NCBI GenBank assembly: GCA_949775045.1
Contig: OX459103.1
Location: 18,302,817-18,366,816, forward strand
DNA from: Metridium senile
Lineage: Eukaryota > Cnidaria > Anthozoa > Actiniaria > Metridiidae
Direction: 5' to 3'
DNA length: 64,000 nucleotides
Below are positions 48,002-59,615 of this stretch, piece by piece. How positions within the stretch are numbered: the stretch's first letter is position 1; the number at the start of each line of letters is the position of its first letter. A program made the position numbers and the translations under genes. The notes beneath the pieces were generated by a model, which saw only the letters and a program-made list of their open reading frames with translations, was not told where the DNA came from and searched no databases.

Positions 48002-49153
48002 TTAAGGTGGATCAAAACTTTCGCAAAGCAGATTTCTTGATTTTTTTAACTCGCTCGCTTCGCAAAAGTATCGCGCAAATTTAACTGAAATTTTGATATA
48101 ATATAATTTGGTTATTCTACCTTTTAGCGATGTACTTTATTTGTAAATTTTCTTAGTGGTTTCTTGAAAACAGTGGATTTTCAAACGACGGTATTTTTAG
48201 TTTTTACCGATTATTTCCAAATCCATTATGTATCTAAACATCGCATATCGCTTCTGATAATTTATTCTATTACGAGCAACAACACTGAACTCGGCCGTTC
48301 CACATCCTCGCGTTCGGAGGAATATTTGCATATTCACCTTTGACTAATCTGTGTCGTTATGCAAATATTTCTCCGAACGCGAGGATGTGGAACGTCCGAG
48401 TTCAATGTTGTTGCTCGTAATAGAATAAATTATCAGAAGCGATATGCGATGTTTAGATACACCTAGATTCAAAAAATGTTTTCTCCAAAGTTAGGATAGG
48501 ACAAGCCGTACAAATTTCACTGATATTTAGATAAAGCCTCGGACTATTGGCATGTGGAATCTAAAAGAAATCTCTGGAGCCGTTTTGAAGAAAACAGGAA
48601 AATTGTGATTTATAGAGAAAGTTCACATTTTGCCGTCTCTACCTACCTTCAGCTAAAAAAATATTACTCCTTTAATTTCAAAGCTATGAAACTGAAATTT
48701 CGATATGTTTATTAAAAATAATTGAGCATTAATATATCGAAATTTCAAGGCAATCCTATGTATATTATTTATTCTAAGGCTCAATACTTTATATGCTTCA
48801 GATTTCGACCTCAATTTTGAACCATGTTCATATCTTTTTTTCTAGCCCAGATTTTCCAACTAAATTCACAAAAAATATAGCTTTATAAGTAATTATACGA
48901 TTCTGAAATTTTGATAACGATCGGACTGTTGGATTTGGAAATAATCGGTAAAAACTAAAAATACCGTCGTTTGAAAATCCACTGTTTCCAAGAAACCACT
49001 AAGAAAATTTACAAATAATGTACATCGCTAAAAGGTAGAATAACCAAATTATATTATATCAAAATTTCAGTTAAATTGGCGCGATACTTTTGCGAAGCGA
49101 GCGAGTTAAAAAAATCAAGAAATCTGCTTTGCGAAAGTTTTGATCCACCTTAA
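48002..49153. mobile_element. TTAA-flanked fold-back DNA transposon relic (MITE)
   Basis: Arms of ~224 bp (48002-48225 and 48930-49153) are nearly perfect inverted copies beginning GGTGGATCAAAACTTTCGC. Both ends sit in TTAA, which suits TTAA-targeting superfamilies (piggyBac, Kolobok). The 700-bp interior has no transposase frame and contains another palindrome at 48231-48459. Confidence 0.88.
48231..48459. mobile_element. Fold-back element nested inside the TTAA element
   Basis: TATCTAAACATCGCATATCG pairs with CGATATGCGATGTTTAGATA. The arms continue (TTATTCTATTACGAGCAACA, CATCCTCGCGTTCGGAG) to near the centre, so almost the whole 229 bp is palindromic. Confidence 0.85.
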
Positions 49154-49484
49154 ACAAACAAATTTTTGTTGCTTACCTTTTAAATTGAATTCTCAAGTGC
49201 AACGGTTTTTTTAAACTACTATTTTTTCTAGATCTAATTTAGCATATGTATTTGTATCTGTACATCCATAGAGCACAGTGCCCCAGTGTTGAAAAAACAC
49301 TGCCATATGTTTTCAAAATATTTACATATTTCATATATATGTTTTTGAACAAATAATAACTTCGATTCCACTTCTTAATCACATTGGTGCCAAAACGTCA
49401 TTTGGCAAAACGTTGGCCATAGAATTTTTCTTTGTCATGTTAATGCCAAATGATTAATAAACCACAACTCATGGCACACGCACG

Positions 49485-49585
49485 AAAAAGGTTGTCCCAT
49501 GCGATAGGTCATTCAAAAATGGAAAGGAATTATAGGCATACACCTATTTCAAAAAGGTTGTCCAAGGCGATAGGTCAAAAAAATT
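49485..49585 (+). repeat. 66-bp family fragment A4
   Basis: One and a half units in plus orientation, then AATAATAATAATGATC simple sequence. Confidence 0.9.
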
Positions 49586-49739
49586 AAAAGGCAGTTATAT
49601 ATAATAATAATAATGATCTTTATTGAGTATAACAGATAAAGTTTACACACTTTTTTCCAATCTGGCCCGTTCCATATATAGGCAAAGATCAGACCATTTT
49701 ATGCATATTTGGGGTAATTCAATATCTCTCGGAAGTCTA

Positions 49740-50232
49740 TCGCCTTACGTTTTTGAAATAGGTGTATGCCTATAACTCCTTTTCATCTTGGAATGATCTA
49801 TCGCCTTGGACAACCTTTTTGAAATAGGTGTATGCCTATAATTCCTTTCCATCTTGCAATGACCTATCGCCTTGGACAACCTTTTTGAAATAGGTGTATG
49901 CCTATAATTCCTTTCCATCTTACAATGACCAGCTATCCCCTTGGACAACCTTTTTGAAATAGGTGTATGCCTATAATTCCTTTCCATCTTACAATGACCA
50001 GCTATCCCCTTGGACAACCTTTTTGAAATAGGTGTATGCCTATAATTCCTTTCCATCTTGCAAAGAGTACTTATCGCCTTGAACAACCTTTTTGAAATAG
50101 GTGTATGCCTATAACTCCTTTTCATCTTGGAATGATCTATCGCATTGAACAACCTTTTTGAAATAGGTGTATGCCTATAACTCCTTTTCATCTTGGAATG
50201 ACGTATCGCCTTGGACAACCTTTTTAAAACTG
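49740..50232 (-). repeat. 66-bp family array A5
   Basis: Seven units in minus orientation. Three carry small length changes (GACCAGCTATCCCC, GAGTACTTATCGCC) in multiples of three, so the minus frame remains open. Confidence 0.93.
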
Positions 50233-50489
50233 GGTCATATTTCTTTAATTTAGACTGCGAGGTACCACAACTTGGCACAGCAAACCCTATATATTTTCAT
50301 TATATATTGTTTTTGCTTCTGGTAATTATAACTGTTTTTGTTAGAAACTAACAGTATTTATCAAATAAAACGACCAATATTGCCGATAGGATATCTCCTA
50401 TTGTTATATTGGTGTTGATTGGAACGAAAACGGCAAAGGATATTGATAATAATAGAACACAAAGAAAGGCGGTTTGTCAAATCAATTTA

Positions 50490-51340
50490 GAGAACGGATA
50501 TCAACTTTTTTAGGTAATTTGCCTCAAACCAAAGAGAGAGGACGGTTTATTTGTGTTCGCTTGAGGAAGAGAAAAAGAACTTCCATATTCGCCTTAAACC
50601 AAATTTTTAACTTATTGAACAATAAAAATTTGTCGAGAAGATAAATTATATAACTTCCATATTCGCCTTAAAACAAATTGTGAACTTATGGGACAATAAG
50701 ATTTCTCGAGAAGATTTATATTTGTATTTATTATGAAGAGAAATTAAAACAGAGATGTCTGCCTCAAATCAAATTGTGATATTATTGAACAATAAAACCT
50801 TGAGAGAAGATTTTTATTTGTATTTATTATGAATCAGGAAAGAGAGAAATTTGCCTTTAAACAAATCGTGAACTAACTGAACAATAAGATTTGTCGAGAA
50901 GATTTTTATTTGTACCAGTTATAATGAATAGAAAAATAAAGTAATTCGACTCTAACCATATTATGGACTTATTTGTGTTTATTATGAAAAGAAAAAAAAA
51001 GTAATTTGTCTCAAATCAAATTGTGAACTTGGTGGACAATAAGATTTGTCGAGAAGATTTTTATTTGCATTTGTTATGAATCAGAAAAGGGAGATATTTG
51101 CCTCTAACCAAATCGTGAACTTCTTGCACAATAAGAATAGTCGAGAAGATATTTATTTTAGTTTATTATGAATAGAAAAAAAAAGTAATTCGCCTCAAAT
51201 CAAATTGTGAACTTAGTGAACAATAAGATTTGTCGAGAAGATAATTTTTTGTGTGTGTTTATTATGAATATCGAATAGAAAATTAAAGAAAGTAGTTTGC
51301 CTTCAACCAAATTGTGAACTTAGTGAAAAATAAGAATTGG
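50490..51340 (+). repeat. ~115-bp degenerate tandem repeat
   Basis: TGGACAATAAGATTTGTCGA, GAAGATTTTTATTTGT, TTTATTATGAATAGAAAA and TTTGCCTCAAATCAAATTG recur about eight times with divergence. Confidence 0.8.
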
Positions 51341-51519
51341 CGAGATGTTTATCTGTGTTCGCTTTATGATTCCAAAAAAACAACAGAATTTGTGTGTATT
51401 TAATTTTAGAACATGCAATTGCCTTCGGGTCGATTCCGTGTCTAACTCTAATTAAATCTAGACGATTTATCTGGAGATTTTGATTTGGACCGTTTTTAGC
51501 GCAAATACTATATTCATGA

Positions 51520-51945
51520 AATAGAATTGAATTGCTATACTGCGGAATAGAGAGCAAACACTATATCCATGAAATAGAATCAAATTGCTACTGTGGAATA
51601 GAGCACAAACACTATATCCATGAAATAGAATCAAATTGCTACTGTGTAATAGAGCACAAATACTATATCCATGAAATAGAATACAAATTAATTGCTAATG
51701 TGCAATAGAGCACAAACACTATATCCATGGAATAGAATACAAATTGCTAATGTGGAATAGAGCGCAAACACTATATCCATGAAATAAAATGAAATTGCTA
51801 CTGTGCAATAGAGCGCAATCACTGAATCCATGATATAGAATCAGATTGCTACTGTGGAATAGAGCGCAAACACTATATCCATAAAATAGAATGAAATTGC
51901 TACTGAGGAATAGAGCGCAAAAACTATAATATCCATACTATGGCT
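51520..51945 (-). repeat. 51-bp family array E3 (inverted)
   Basis: About eight units in the opposite orientation to E1 and E2. It is followed at once by a half-copy of the MITE at 62545. Confidence 0.92.
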
Positions 51946-51949
51946 TATC

Positions 51950-52030
51950 ACTGCAAGCTCAACGTTCGTCTCCCTTCGATGTAAAGGCCAGGCTACCTTT
52001 CAAGATGGCGCAGGGAACTGTGAAGGGGAT
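51950..52030 (+). mobile_element. Half copy of the CTACCTTTCAAGATGGCG MITE
   Basis: CACTGCAAGCTCAACGTTCG, CTTCGATGTAAAGG and GGCTACCTTTCAAGATGGC match the right arm of the element at 62545. The left arm is missing. Confidence 0.65.
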
Positions 52031-52179
52031 TGCAAACAACTGTTTCATTGTTGACATGTAACTGCGTAAGTGATCTCCAGCAGGCAGATTACATGATATG
52101 GGAATATCTTCATGTCATCTTCGATAAAATCTGATCTGATATCAACTACTCTTGTAATAGAACGGACACGAATATACAT

Positions 52180-52720
52180 CTTTCATACACCTATTTCAAT
52201 AAGGTTGTCCAAGGCGATAGGTCATTCTAAGACGGAAAGGCATCATGGGTACACACCTATTTTAAAAGGTTGTCCAAGGTGATAGGTCATTCCAAGACGG
52301 AAAATAATTATAGGGATACACCTATTTCAAAAAGGTTGTCCAAGGCGATAGATCATTCCAAGATGGAAAGGAATTATAGGCACACACCTATTTCAAAAAG
52401 GTTGTCCAAGGCGATAGATCATTCCAAAATGGAAAGGAATTATAGGCATACACCTTTTTCAATAAGGTTGTCCAAGGCGATAGGTTAATCCAAGGTCTTC
52501 CAACACGAATGATAGTAGATAAAACTATCTCCTTGAGCAACCTTTTTGAAATAGGTGTATGCCTATAATTTCTTTTCATCTTGGAATGACCTATCGCCTT
52601 GGACAACCTTTTTGAAAAAGGTGTATGCCTATAATTCCTTTCCGTCTTTGAACGACTTGGGGGTTCGTCTTGGAATGACCTATCGCCTTGGACAACCTTT
52701 TTGAAATAGGGGGTATCAAT
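52180..52720. repeat. 66-bp family array A6, inverted halves
   Basis: Plus-oriented units at 52185-52495 are followed, after ~30 bp, by minus-oriented units at 52527-52720. The right end leads into GTATCAATGTCAAGG, the flank also seen at 27425. Confidence 0.92.
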
Positions 52721-52916
52721 GTCAAGGCTCTTGATTTTAATGCTTCTATCTAAAAAACAAGATTTGCGGCTAAATGGCTTATGCTAATCCTTACTCTGTT
52801 ATTCGTATAATGTCCATTTGATCGACGTTTTAAGGAATTAAAAACTCATCAGTCAAAAACTTATTTTGATAGCAATCGAAAATGGATTTTGACACGATAG
52901 CACTGAAAAACAAAAA

Positions 52917-53410
52917 CAAATATAAACAAACAGACAAACAAACAAACAAACAAACAAACAAACAAACATACAAACAAACAAACAAACAACCAGACAAACA
53001 AACAAACAGACAAATAAACAAACAAACAACCAGACAAACAAACAAACAGACAAATAAACAAACAAACAAACAAACAAACAAACATACAAACAAACAATCA
53101 GAAAGAAAAACAAACAGACAAACAAACAAACAAACAACCAGACAAACAAACAAACAAACAAACAGACAAACAAACAAACAAACAAACAAACAAACAAACA
53201 AACAGACAGACAAACAGACAGACAAACAGACAAACAAACAAACAAACAAACAAACAAACAAACAAACAAACAAACAGACAAACAAACAAACAAACAAACA
53301 AACAAACAAACAAACAAACAGACAAACAAACAAACAAACAAACAAACAAACAAACAGACAAACAAACAAACAAGCAGACAAACAAACAAACAGACAAACA
53401 AACAAACAAA
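52917..53410 (+). repeat. (ACAA)n tract, second copy
   Basis: ~490 bp of ACAA with ACAG and ACCAG variants, followed by AAC-rich sequence to about 53710. The long minus-strand Cys/Leu/Phe/Val frames are artefacts. Confidence 0.95.
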
Positions 53411-53729
53411 AAATCTTACAAGTATTTTGATGATAACATTAATACCAAACAAGATCAAACCAAACCAAAAACAATAACAAAAGTAACAACAATAAAAAAG
53501 GCAACAAACAAATAACAGTAATAACAACAGCAACAATAATAGCAATAACAAAAACAACAACAACAATAACAATATAGCAACAACGACAATAATAATAACA
53601 GCAAAAAAAACCAGCAACAATACAAATAATATTAGCAACAACAACAGCAATAACAAGGACAACAACAACATAACATCAGCAAGAGCAATAACAACAATGA
53701 CAACACAATGAGTCGGAACAATATTAAAA

Positions 53730-53825
53730 ACAAACGGTTTCAAAATTTGCTTCAACATCCGTTCAATTTTGTAGAATGGCAATGTTGAAGCCGTTTGCCC
53801 ACACTTTCAACATTGTTGAAACGTG
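53730..53825. mobile_element. Partial copy of the GGGCAAACGG MITE
   Basis: CAAACGGTTTCAAAATTTGC, TTCAACATCCGTTCAATTTT and TTGAAGCCGTTTGCCC match arms of the element at 5223, with its centre deleted. Confidence 0.65.
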
Positions 53826-54130
53826 TTTTAAAGCGATGTATAATTGATTTTGAAAGAGCTTAAGCCAGAAACAGTAAAAATAACAACAAGCACGTACATC
53901 AATATAATGTTTCTTATATATTTATGTCGCTACAAGCATAAATAGAAACAAAGGGCCCTTTCATACGCCCGTTCATATTTTAACCAGACAAATCTTATCC
54001 GGTGCCCACTCCCTTCTGCAATCCATTAAGTACTTTATTTATCAACCTATTACATCTTAAGTCCCTCTTAATCACATACACCATGTTATAAAGCGGTTGA
54101 TAATTTAGACAATGATCTATTCCGAAACGG
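53826..54130. other. No gene seen
   Basis: AT-rich DNA without recognised features. Confidence 0.4.
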
Positions 54131-54132
54131 AT

Positions 54133-54560
54133 TATATGGGTATACACCTATTTCAAAAAGGTTGTCCAAGGCGATAGGTCATTCCAAGATGGAAAGGAAT
54201 TATAGGAATACACCTATTTCAAAAAGGTTGTCCAAAGCGATAGGTTATTTCAAGTCGGAAAGGAATTATAGGCACACACCGTACCTATTTCAAAAAGGTT
54301 GTTCAAGGCGATAAGTACTCTATGCAAGATGGAAAGGAATTATAGGCATACACCTATTTCAAAAAGGTTGTCCAAGGCGATAGGTCATTCCAAGACGGAA
54401 AGGAATTATAGGCCGTGCACCTATTTCGAAAAGGTTGTCCAAGGCGATAGGTTATTTCAAGTCGGAAAGGAATTATAGGCATACAGCTATTTCAAAAAGG
54501 TTGTCCAAAGCGATAGGTAATTTAACGATGGATAGGAATTATAGGAAAACATCTATTTCA
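54133..54560 (+). repeat. 66-bp family array A7
   Basis: About six and a half units in plus orientation with small indels (CACCGTACC, AAGTACTCTATGC). Confidence 0.93.
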
Positions 54561-54775
54561 AAACTTTGGGTTGAGCCAATTGAGATTCCATTCAAATCTT
54601 TAGTTTTGCCTTGACAACAACCCTTTTGAGAAAAGATGATGCTTTTAGAAGAGCTTTCATTGATCTAATAACGACGATTTAATAAGCAATTTATCGCATG
54701 ATCTGTGTGTGCTAGATGAATCAAGATTGAAGGGGGGTCGTTTAAAAGATAACAATCGAAGAAGTAGTTTGAAAT

Positions 54776-55812
54776 AGGTACTTTGTTGTCAGTGGGTGGT
54801 ATGTAAGATGTATACTTGGAGTATGGCTAAATTGCAATTGATATTATGATACGATCTTTACCGGTGTTTTTTAATAGGTTTTCAGATAAATAAAATTAAT
54901 AAATCGGTGGATGTAATAGGTTACTGTCAGTGGGTGGCATATATATTAGGAGCCCATTATACCCACCATAATAAGCATAATGTTTAAAATTGATGTTTTA
55001 AGAAAAAAAGGTATTATATGATAGACATTCACCATAACAATAACTTGTGAAAGTTTGAGAAAAAACGATTAAATTTGCAAAAAGCTATAAGAATTTAAAA
55101 AATCAGAGGCCTCAGCAGAAACTTGCATACAAATCTCTACATTTTTCATTTAGGATAACTTATTTGTTATTTTAGCCAGAGCATCAAAACCTTCCAAACA
55201 TGCCTATTTCAGGTGGTTCTTTAGTATGACAATGCTAAAATATGAACATATCTATTTACTTGAAAAATCATTTTCCGCTAAATATTATGGTATTGATGAA
55301 AGTGGTCTATATATTTGGAGTATGGATAAATTACAATTGATAACATGATATGATCTTTACGCGACTTTTTTAATATGTTTTCAGATAAATTAAACTAATA
55401 AATTGGTGGTGGTAATAGGTTTGTAATAGGTACTTTTGTCAGTGCGTGGTATATAAGATATACTTGGAGTATGGATAAATTACAATTGATAACACGATAT
55501 GATCTTTACGCGACTTTTTTAATATGTTTTCAGACAAATTAAATTAATAAATCGGTGGTGGTAATAGGTTTGTAATAGGTACTTTTGTCAGTGCGTGGTA
55601 TATAAGATATACTTGGAGTATGGATAAATTACAATTGATAACACGATATGATCTTTACGCGACTTTTTTAATATGTTTTCAGATAAATTAAATTAATACA
55701 TCGGCGAAGGTAATAGGTTTGTAATAGGTACTTTGTTGTCAGTGGGAGGTATACAGTCAAGATATACTTAGAGTATTGCACTTGATAATATGATATGATC
55801 TTTACGCGACGG
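54776..55812 (+). repeat. ~151-bp tandem array interrupted by a MITE
   Basis: TACTTGGAGTATGGATAAAT, TACAATTGATAACACGATAT, GATCTTTACGCGACTTTTTT and TCAGTGCGTGGTATATAAG recur five times. The first and second units are separated by the element at 54975-55312. Confidence 0.88.
54975..55312. mobile_element. MITE-like dispersed element, copy 2
   Basis: Matches the element at 12290-12695 over most of its length (AATTGATGTTTTAAGAAAAA through GATGAAAGTGGTCTAT). Its left end is shorter than in copy 1. Confidence 0.75.
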
Positions 55813-55814
55813 AG

Positions 55815-56145
55815 GAAAAAATGCTATTGATGGAGATGACGATGATGTATGTTGACGATGGTGGTAATGATAATGATGATGATGGTGACGATGCAGTACT
55901 CAACTGCCTCTTCCCATGAGAAAAAAAAAACAGGTTCTTTTTATTTTAATAAGATATGGTATAAATGGTTATACAATGGTTTGAGTAGTTAACCGTGGAA
56001 TATCCCACGACTCACTCGTATTTTCTACGGTATACACACGAACATTTAGGCGACTGCATGTGTATGCAAAGAAAATACAAGTGACGAGTGGGATATTCGC
56101 ATTATATGACAAGACAACATTGTGTAACTAGTATGTACATTGACC
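55815..56145. other. No gene seen
   Basis: A short GATGAT tract (55835-55895), then an inverted pair around 55998-56098 (GTGGAATATCCCACGACTC and GACGAGTGGGATATTCGC), probably a small fold-back. Confidence 0.5.
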
Positions 56146-56149
56146 TATC

Positions 56150-56393
56150 CACTATAAAAATCGATCAATTTACAAAGTTTGTAATTTCCCTGTAAAACAT
56201 ATTTACAAACTTTGTAAATTCGATTTACAGGGAACTTACAAAGTATGTAAATTATTATATGTGTATCTTCATGAATTTAAACATTGTAAAATGTCTGTAA
56301 ATCCAAACCTTGTAAATATATTGTACTGGATATTTACAGGGAATATACAAGATTTTTACAGCAAACTTTGTAAATTGATCGTTTTTTCCAGTG
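56150..56393. mobile_element. CACTA-like MITE with ATC target duplication
   Basis: The left end CACTATAAAAATCGATCAAT and the right end ATTGATCGTTTTTTCCAGTG are inverted. ATC lies directly outside both ends (56147-56149 and 56394-56396). CACTR termini and 3-bp duplications are typical of the CACTA/EnSpm superfamily. The interior is built from repeated TTACAAACTTTGTAAATT-type palindromes. Confidence 0.65.
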
Positions 56394-56786
56394 ATCGATT
56401 TGGACAACCTTCTTGAAGCAGGTGTATTTGTCCCAATACGTAATAACATTGCAATGACATCCTATGTCGTCACGTTGGTCTTATTACAGCTATCTCTTTT
56501 TCCTGTTGTTATTTCTAATAAGACAATTATTTTCGGATGGTTTTATAAATATACTATTAGTCTAATTAACGAGATTTTTAGCGCCGTGTTTATACTCTTT
56601 GTCATGTCTAACAATATAGCGGTGAAAGATTTGTTGAACGTTTTGTCTTTTGTATGATAACAAATTAATGGTTATTGCTGCTGTAGAAGTGATAATTAGG
56701 TAAAAAGGTCATTGGCTTTAATTATGTTGATTATATTTACCTTCGAAATTCTTATGTTGATTTGATATGGTTTCATTCTGTGGCTT

Positions 56787-56867
56787 TCCTTTCCTTTCCT
56801 TTCCTTTCCTTTCCTTTCCTTTCCTTTCCTTTCCTTTCCTTTCCTTTCCTTTCCTTTCCTTTCCTTT
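56787..56867 (+). repeat. (TTTCC)n microsatellite
   Basis: About 16 perfect pentamers. The flanks 56400-56780 and 56870-57210 hold nothing recognised, apart from a 66-bp-family scrap at 56399-56430. Confidence 0.95.
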
Positions 56868-57214
56868 TTTAATTTCCCTTCCTAGCTTCAAATTGTTCCC
56901 ACTGTTTTTATAACATATATTTTACTATTTAACCCCAATTTAATAAATTCATTGTAATTGTACTTTATTCTATCTCCCCCATAAAAAGGTATATAAAGAA
57001 AAGAAAAAATATATATATGAAAACATTTTGCCATTTTTTTGGACAAACGTTTTCGCAAAATTAGTCATATTTTTTTATCAGAACACAGCCTTTTGTGCGC
57101 ATTTTCTTCTAGAGTTCAATATCATTTACCATTAAACTACTTTCCGCTTTGTGGTTTGTTTTACTTAGTATATTGATCACCTTTAATAACCTTAAAGTAG
57201 TGCATAATACAAAG

Positions 57215-57770
57215 ATAGAAATATCGACGCAGTCCACACTAGTTTAACCGCTAGTTATTGTACATTTTTACTCCAAGTGTTTCCTTAGAAATATCGGTGC
57301 AGTCCACACTAGTTTATCCGCTAGTTATCGTACATTTTTACTCCAAGTGTTTCCTTAGAAACATCGACGCAGTCCACACTATAGTTTAACCGCTAGTTAT
57401 CGTACATTTTTACTCCAACTGTTTCCATAAAAACATCGACGCAGTCCACTATAGTTTAACCGCTAGCTATCGTACATTTTTACTCCAACTGTTTCCTTAG
57501 AAACATCGACGCAGTCCACTATAGTTTAACCGCTAGCTATCGTACATTTTTACTCCAACTGTTTCCTTAAAAACATCGACGCAATAAACACTACTACTAG
57601 TTTCAGTAAGGTTTACGTACATTTTTATTCCAATTCGTTCCTAAAAGAAATCATATCGACGCTGTCCACACTATTTTAACCGCTAGTTATCGTACACTTT
57701 TACACCAATTGTTCCTTAGAAACACTGACGCAGTCCACACTAGCTAGTTTAACCGCGAAGTATCATACAT
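57215..57770 (+). repeat. 71-bp family array C3
   Basis: About seven and a half units in plus orientation, with a subset carrying CACTATAGTTTAAC in place of CACACTAGTTTAAC. It decays toward the right. Confidence 0.93.
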
Positions 57771-57774
57771 TTCG

Positions 57775-58550
57775 AGATACTTTTTTATATTACCCTTGTC
57801 AGATTTTCTCTGCGCTTTTCGCTCATAAACGTCGATGCTGCCTAACACTAGTAATGTATAGCTATAAATAGTTTAATTTCTACTCCCCACGTACTTACCT
57901 CAAATTGATATAGCAGGGGTTTTCTAAGAGTCAGTGTTATGTGATATGTACCAACGTCGACAAAAACCAAAGACAACTGTCCAAGTACAGCGCCAGTTAG
58001 CCACTCTTATATCGTTGCTTGTATTCTTAACGACTCGGTGACCGGCTGACTGGAATCGGCTTGCCAATGCTATATAAACATAAACATAGAGATATCTATC
58101 AGAAAAGCGGTTGCCTATAGTTGCTTTGGGAAGGCGGAAGCGACGTATTAATTTATCCTACTCAGGATGTAGAAGTTATTGTTGAGTTATAGGTTTATAC
58201 ATTTGGAGCAACAATACGGGGGAAAAATTGAAATTTGTTGATTAAAACTTGGTTCTCTTATAATCACTACAATCGCCGAAAATCATGTTTAGCTATCATA
58301 ATATATAGCTCGGAAGTCTCTGTGATTAAACAAAATCGATACTGATTTTTTTATGTTTAGAAATATTTTGTCAAATTTAAGCTTCAACAATTCAGTCAGC
58401 AGTGATATTTTTATTGTTTCACAAAAACAAAAGTGCACAATCACGGCGATCCTGGCGATCTTAGTGATCCGAAAGCGATCCATTATCAGTTACCAGCATG
58501 CACCGCGCGAACGACTGAATTTCGTGGGCCATGAAAATCACACATTCAGA
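57775..58550. other. No gene seen
   Basis: Mixed-composition DNA. The ATG frame at 58353 has no recognised domain. Confidence 0.4.
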
Positions 58551-58795
58551 CATTTTGATATCTTTTACTATGTGAGTGGGTATTTACACTCTTACTAAAT
58601 CGTTTAGCGTTTTGTTTTATTTGTTTTCTCGTAATACGACTGACTGCGAATGAATTATAACACTCAAATCAAATCATTTTGATATCTTTTACGATGTGAG
58701 TGGGTATTTACGCTCTTTACTAAATCGTTTAGCGTTTTGTTGTATTTGTTTTCTCGTAATACGACTGACTGCGAATGAATTATAACACTAGAATT
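58551..58795 (+). repeat. ~124-bp tandem duplication
   Basis: TTTTGATATCTTTTACTATG, TGAGTGGGTATTTAC and TCGTAATACGACTGACTGC occur twice, nearly identical. Confidence 0.9.
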
Positions 58796-58799
58796 AAAA

Positions 58800-59086
58800 T
58801 ACACCCTTTCCGAGAAAGTTTGTCACCCGTCGAAAAGCAAACTAGCTAGTTGCGGAAAGGATCATGGATCAGTTCAGAAACTAAATGTGCATTCGGAACG
58901 CCTTTCTTGTCGTTTGATAAGTAAAAACGGCCATTTCTCAATAACAGATTGACAAGTATAGCAATGTGGCCATGAAATCCCTGCGTTCTAATAAAGTATA
59001 CATGGGTAATCCATAATCCCCTGCGCTACTAGCTTGTAGGCTTTTCACTTCACGGGTGACAACGTTTCTCGGAAAGCTAGGGTGTA
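58800..59086. mobile_element. Fold-back MITE, copy B
   Basis: TACACCCTTTCCGAGAAAG and TTTGTCACCCG are inverted at the right as CGGGTGACAACG, TTTCTCGGAAAG and GGGTGTA. Inner segments match the element at 18138 in reverse orientation. Confidence 0.75.
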
Positions 59087-59389
59087 TACAATTCAAAGCA
59101 TGCCAGTAGGTAGCCATGTGCCTTTAAGCAGAAAAAATGTGATCGAATGGTCGTTGAAGGAATGCAGGTTCAGTAATCACACTTGCATGTGAGAACGGGT
59201 TTTTATCTGCATAGTTGGGTGGTAATTTATTTGTCCAAAGTTCAGGACAGGTTCTTTCAGATCCACGCAGGCATTTCATTTCGTTCTCTTATGATGGGGA
59301 AATAAGGAGCTCCCTGCCAAGGTGGCATTCAATGCTAAATATATATAAACTATTTCTTTAAAAACACCGAAGGAGCTGTACCCTTTTTA

Positions 59390-59613
59390 CAGTGCGAATC
59401 GAAAAACCGTGGGCACCCATAAATATTTTTATTTAAAAGAAATTGTTTATTGTTCGTTGAGCAACTCACAAACAACTCTAACTACAAAAAGTTTATCATA
59501 CTACACATCAGTCAAACTTCTTGCGGTGATATAGTTGTTTGTGAGTTCAGTTCAACGAACAAAAACGATTTCTAAAGTATTTCTGGGTGCCCACGGTTTT
59601 GTGATTCGCACTG
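59390..59613. mobile_element. Mariner-like MITE, CAGTGCGAATC ends, copy 2
   Basis: Same ends and interior as the element at 33869, flanked by TA at 59388-59389 and 59614-59615. Confidence 0.88.
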
Positions 59614-59615
59614 TA

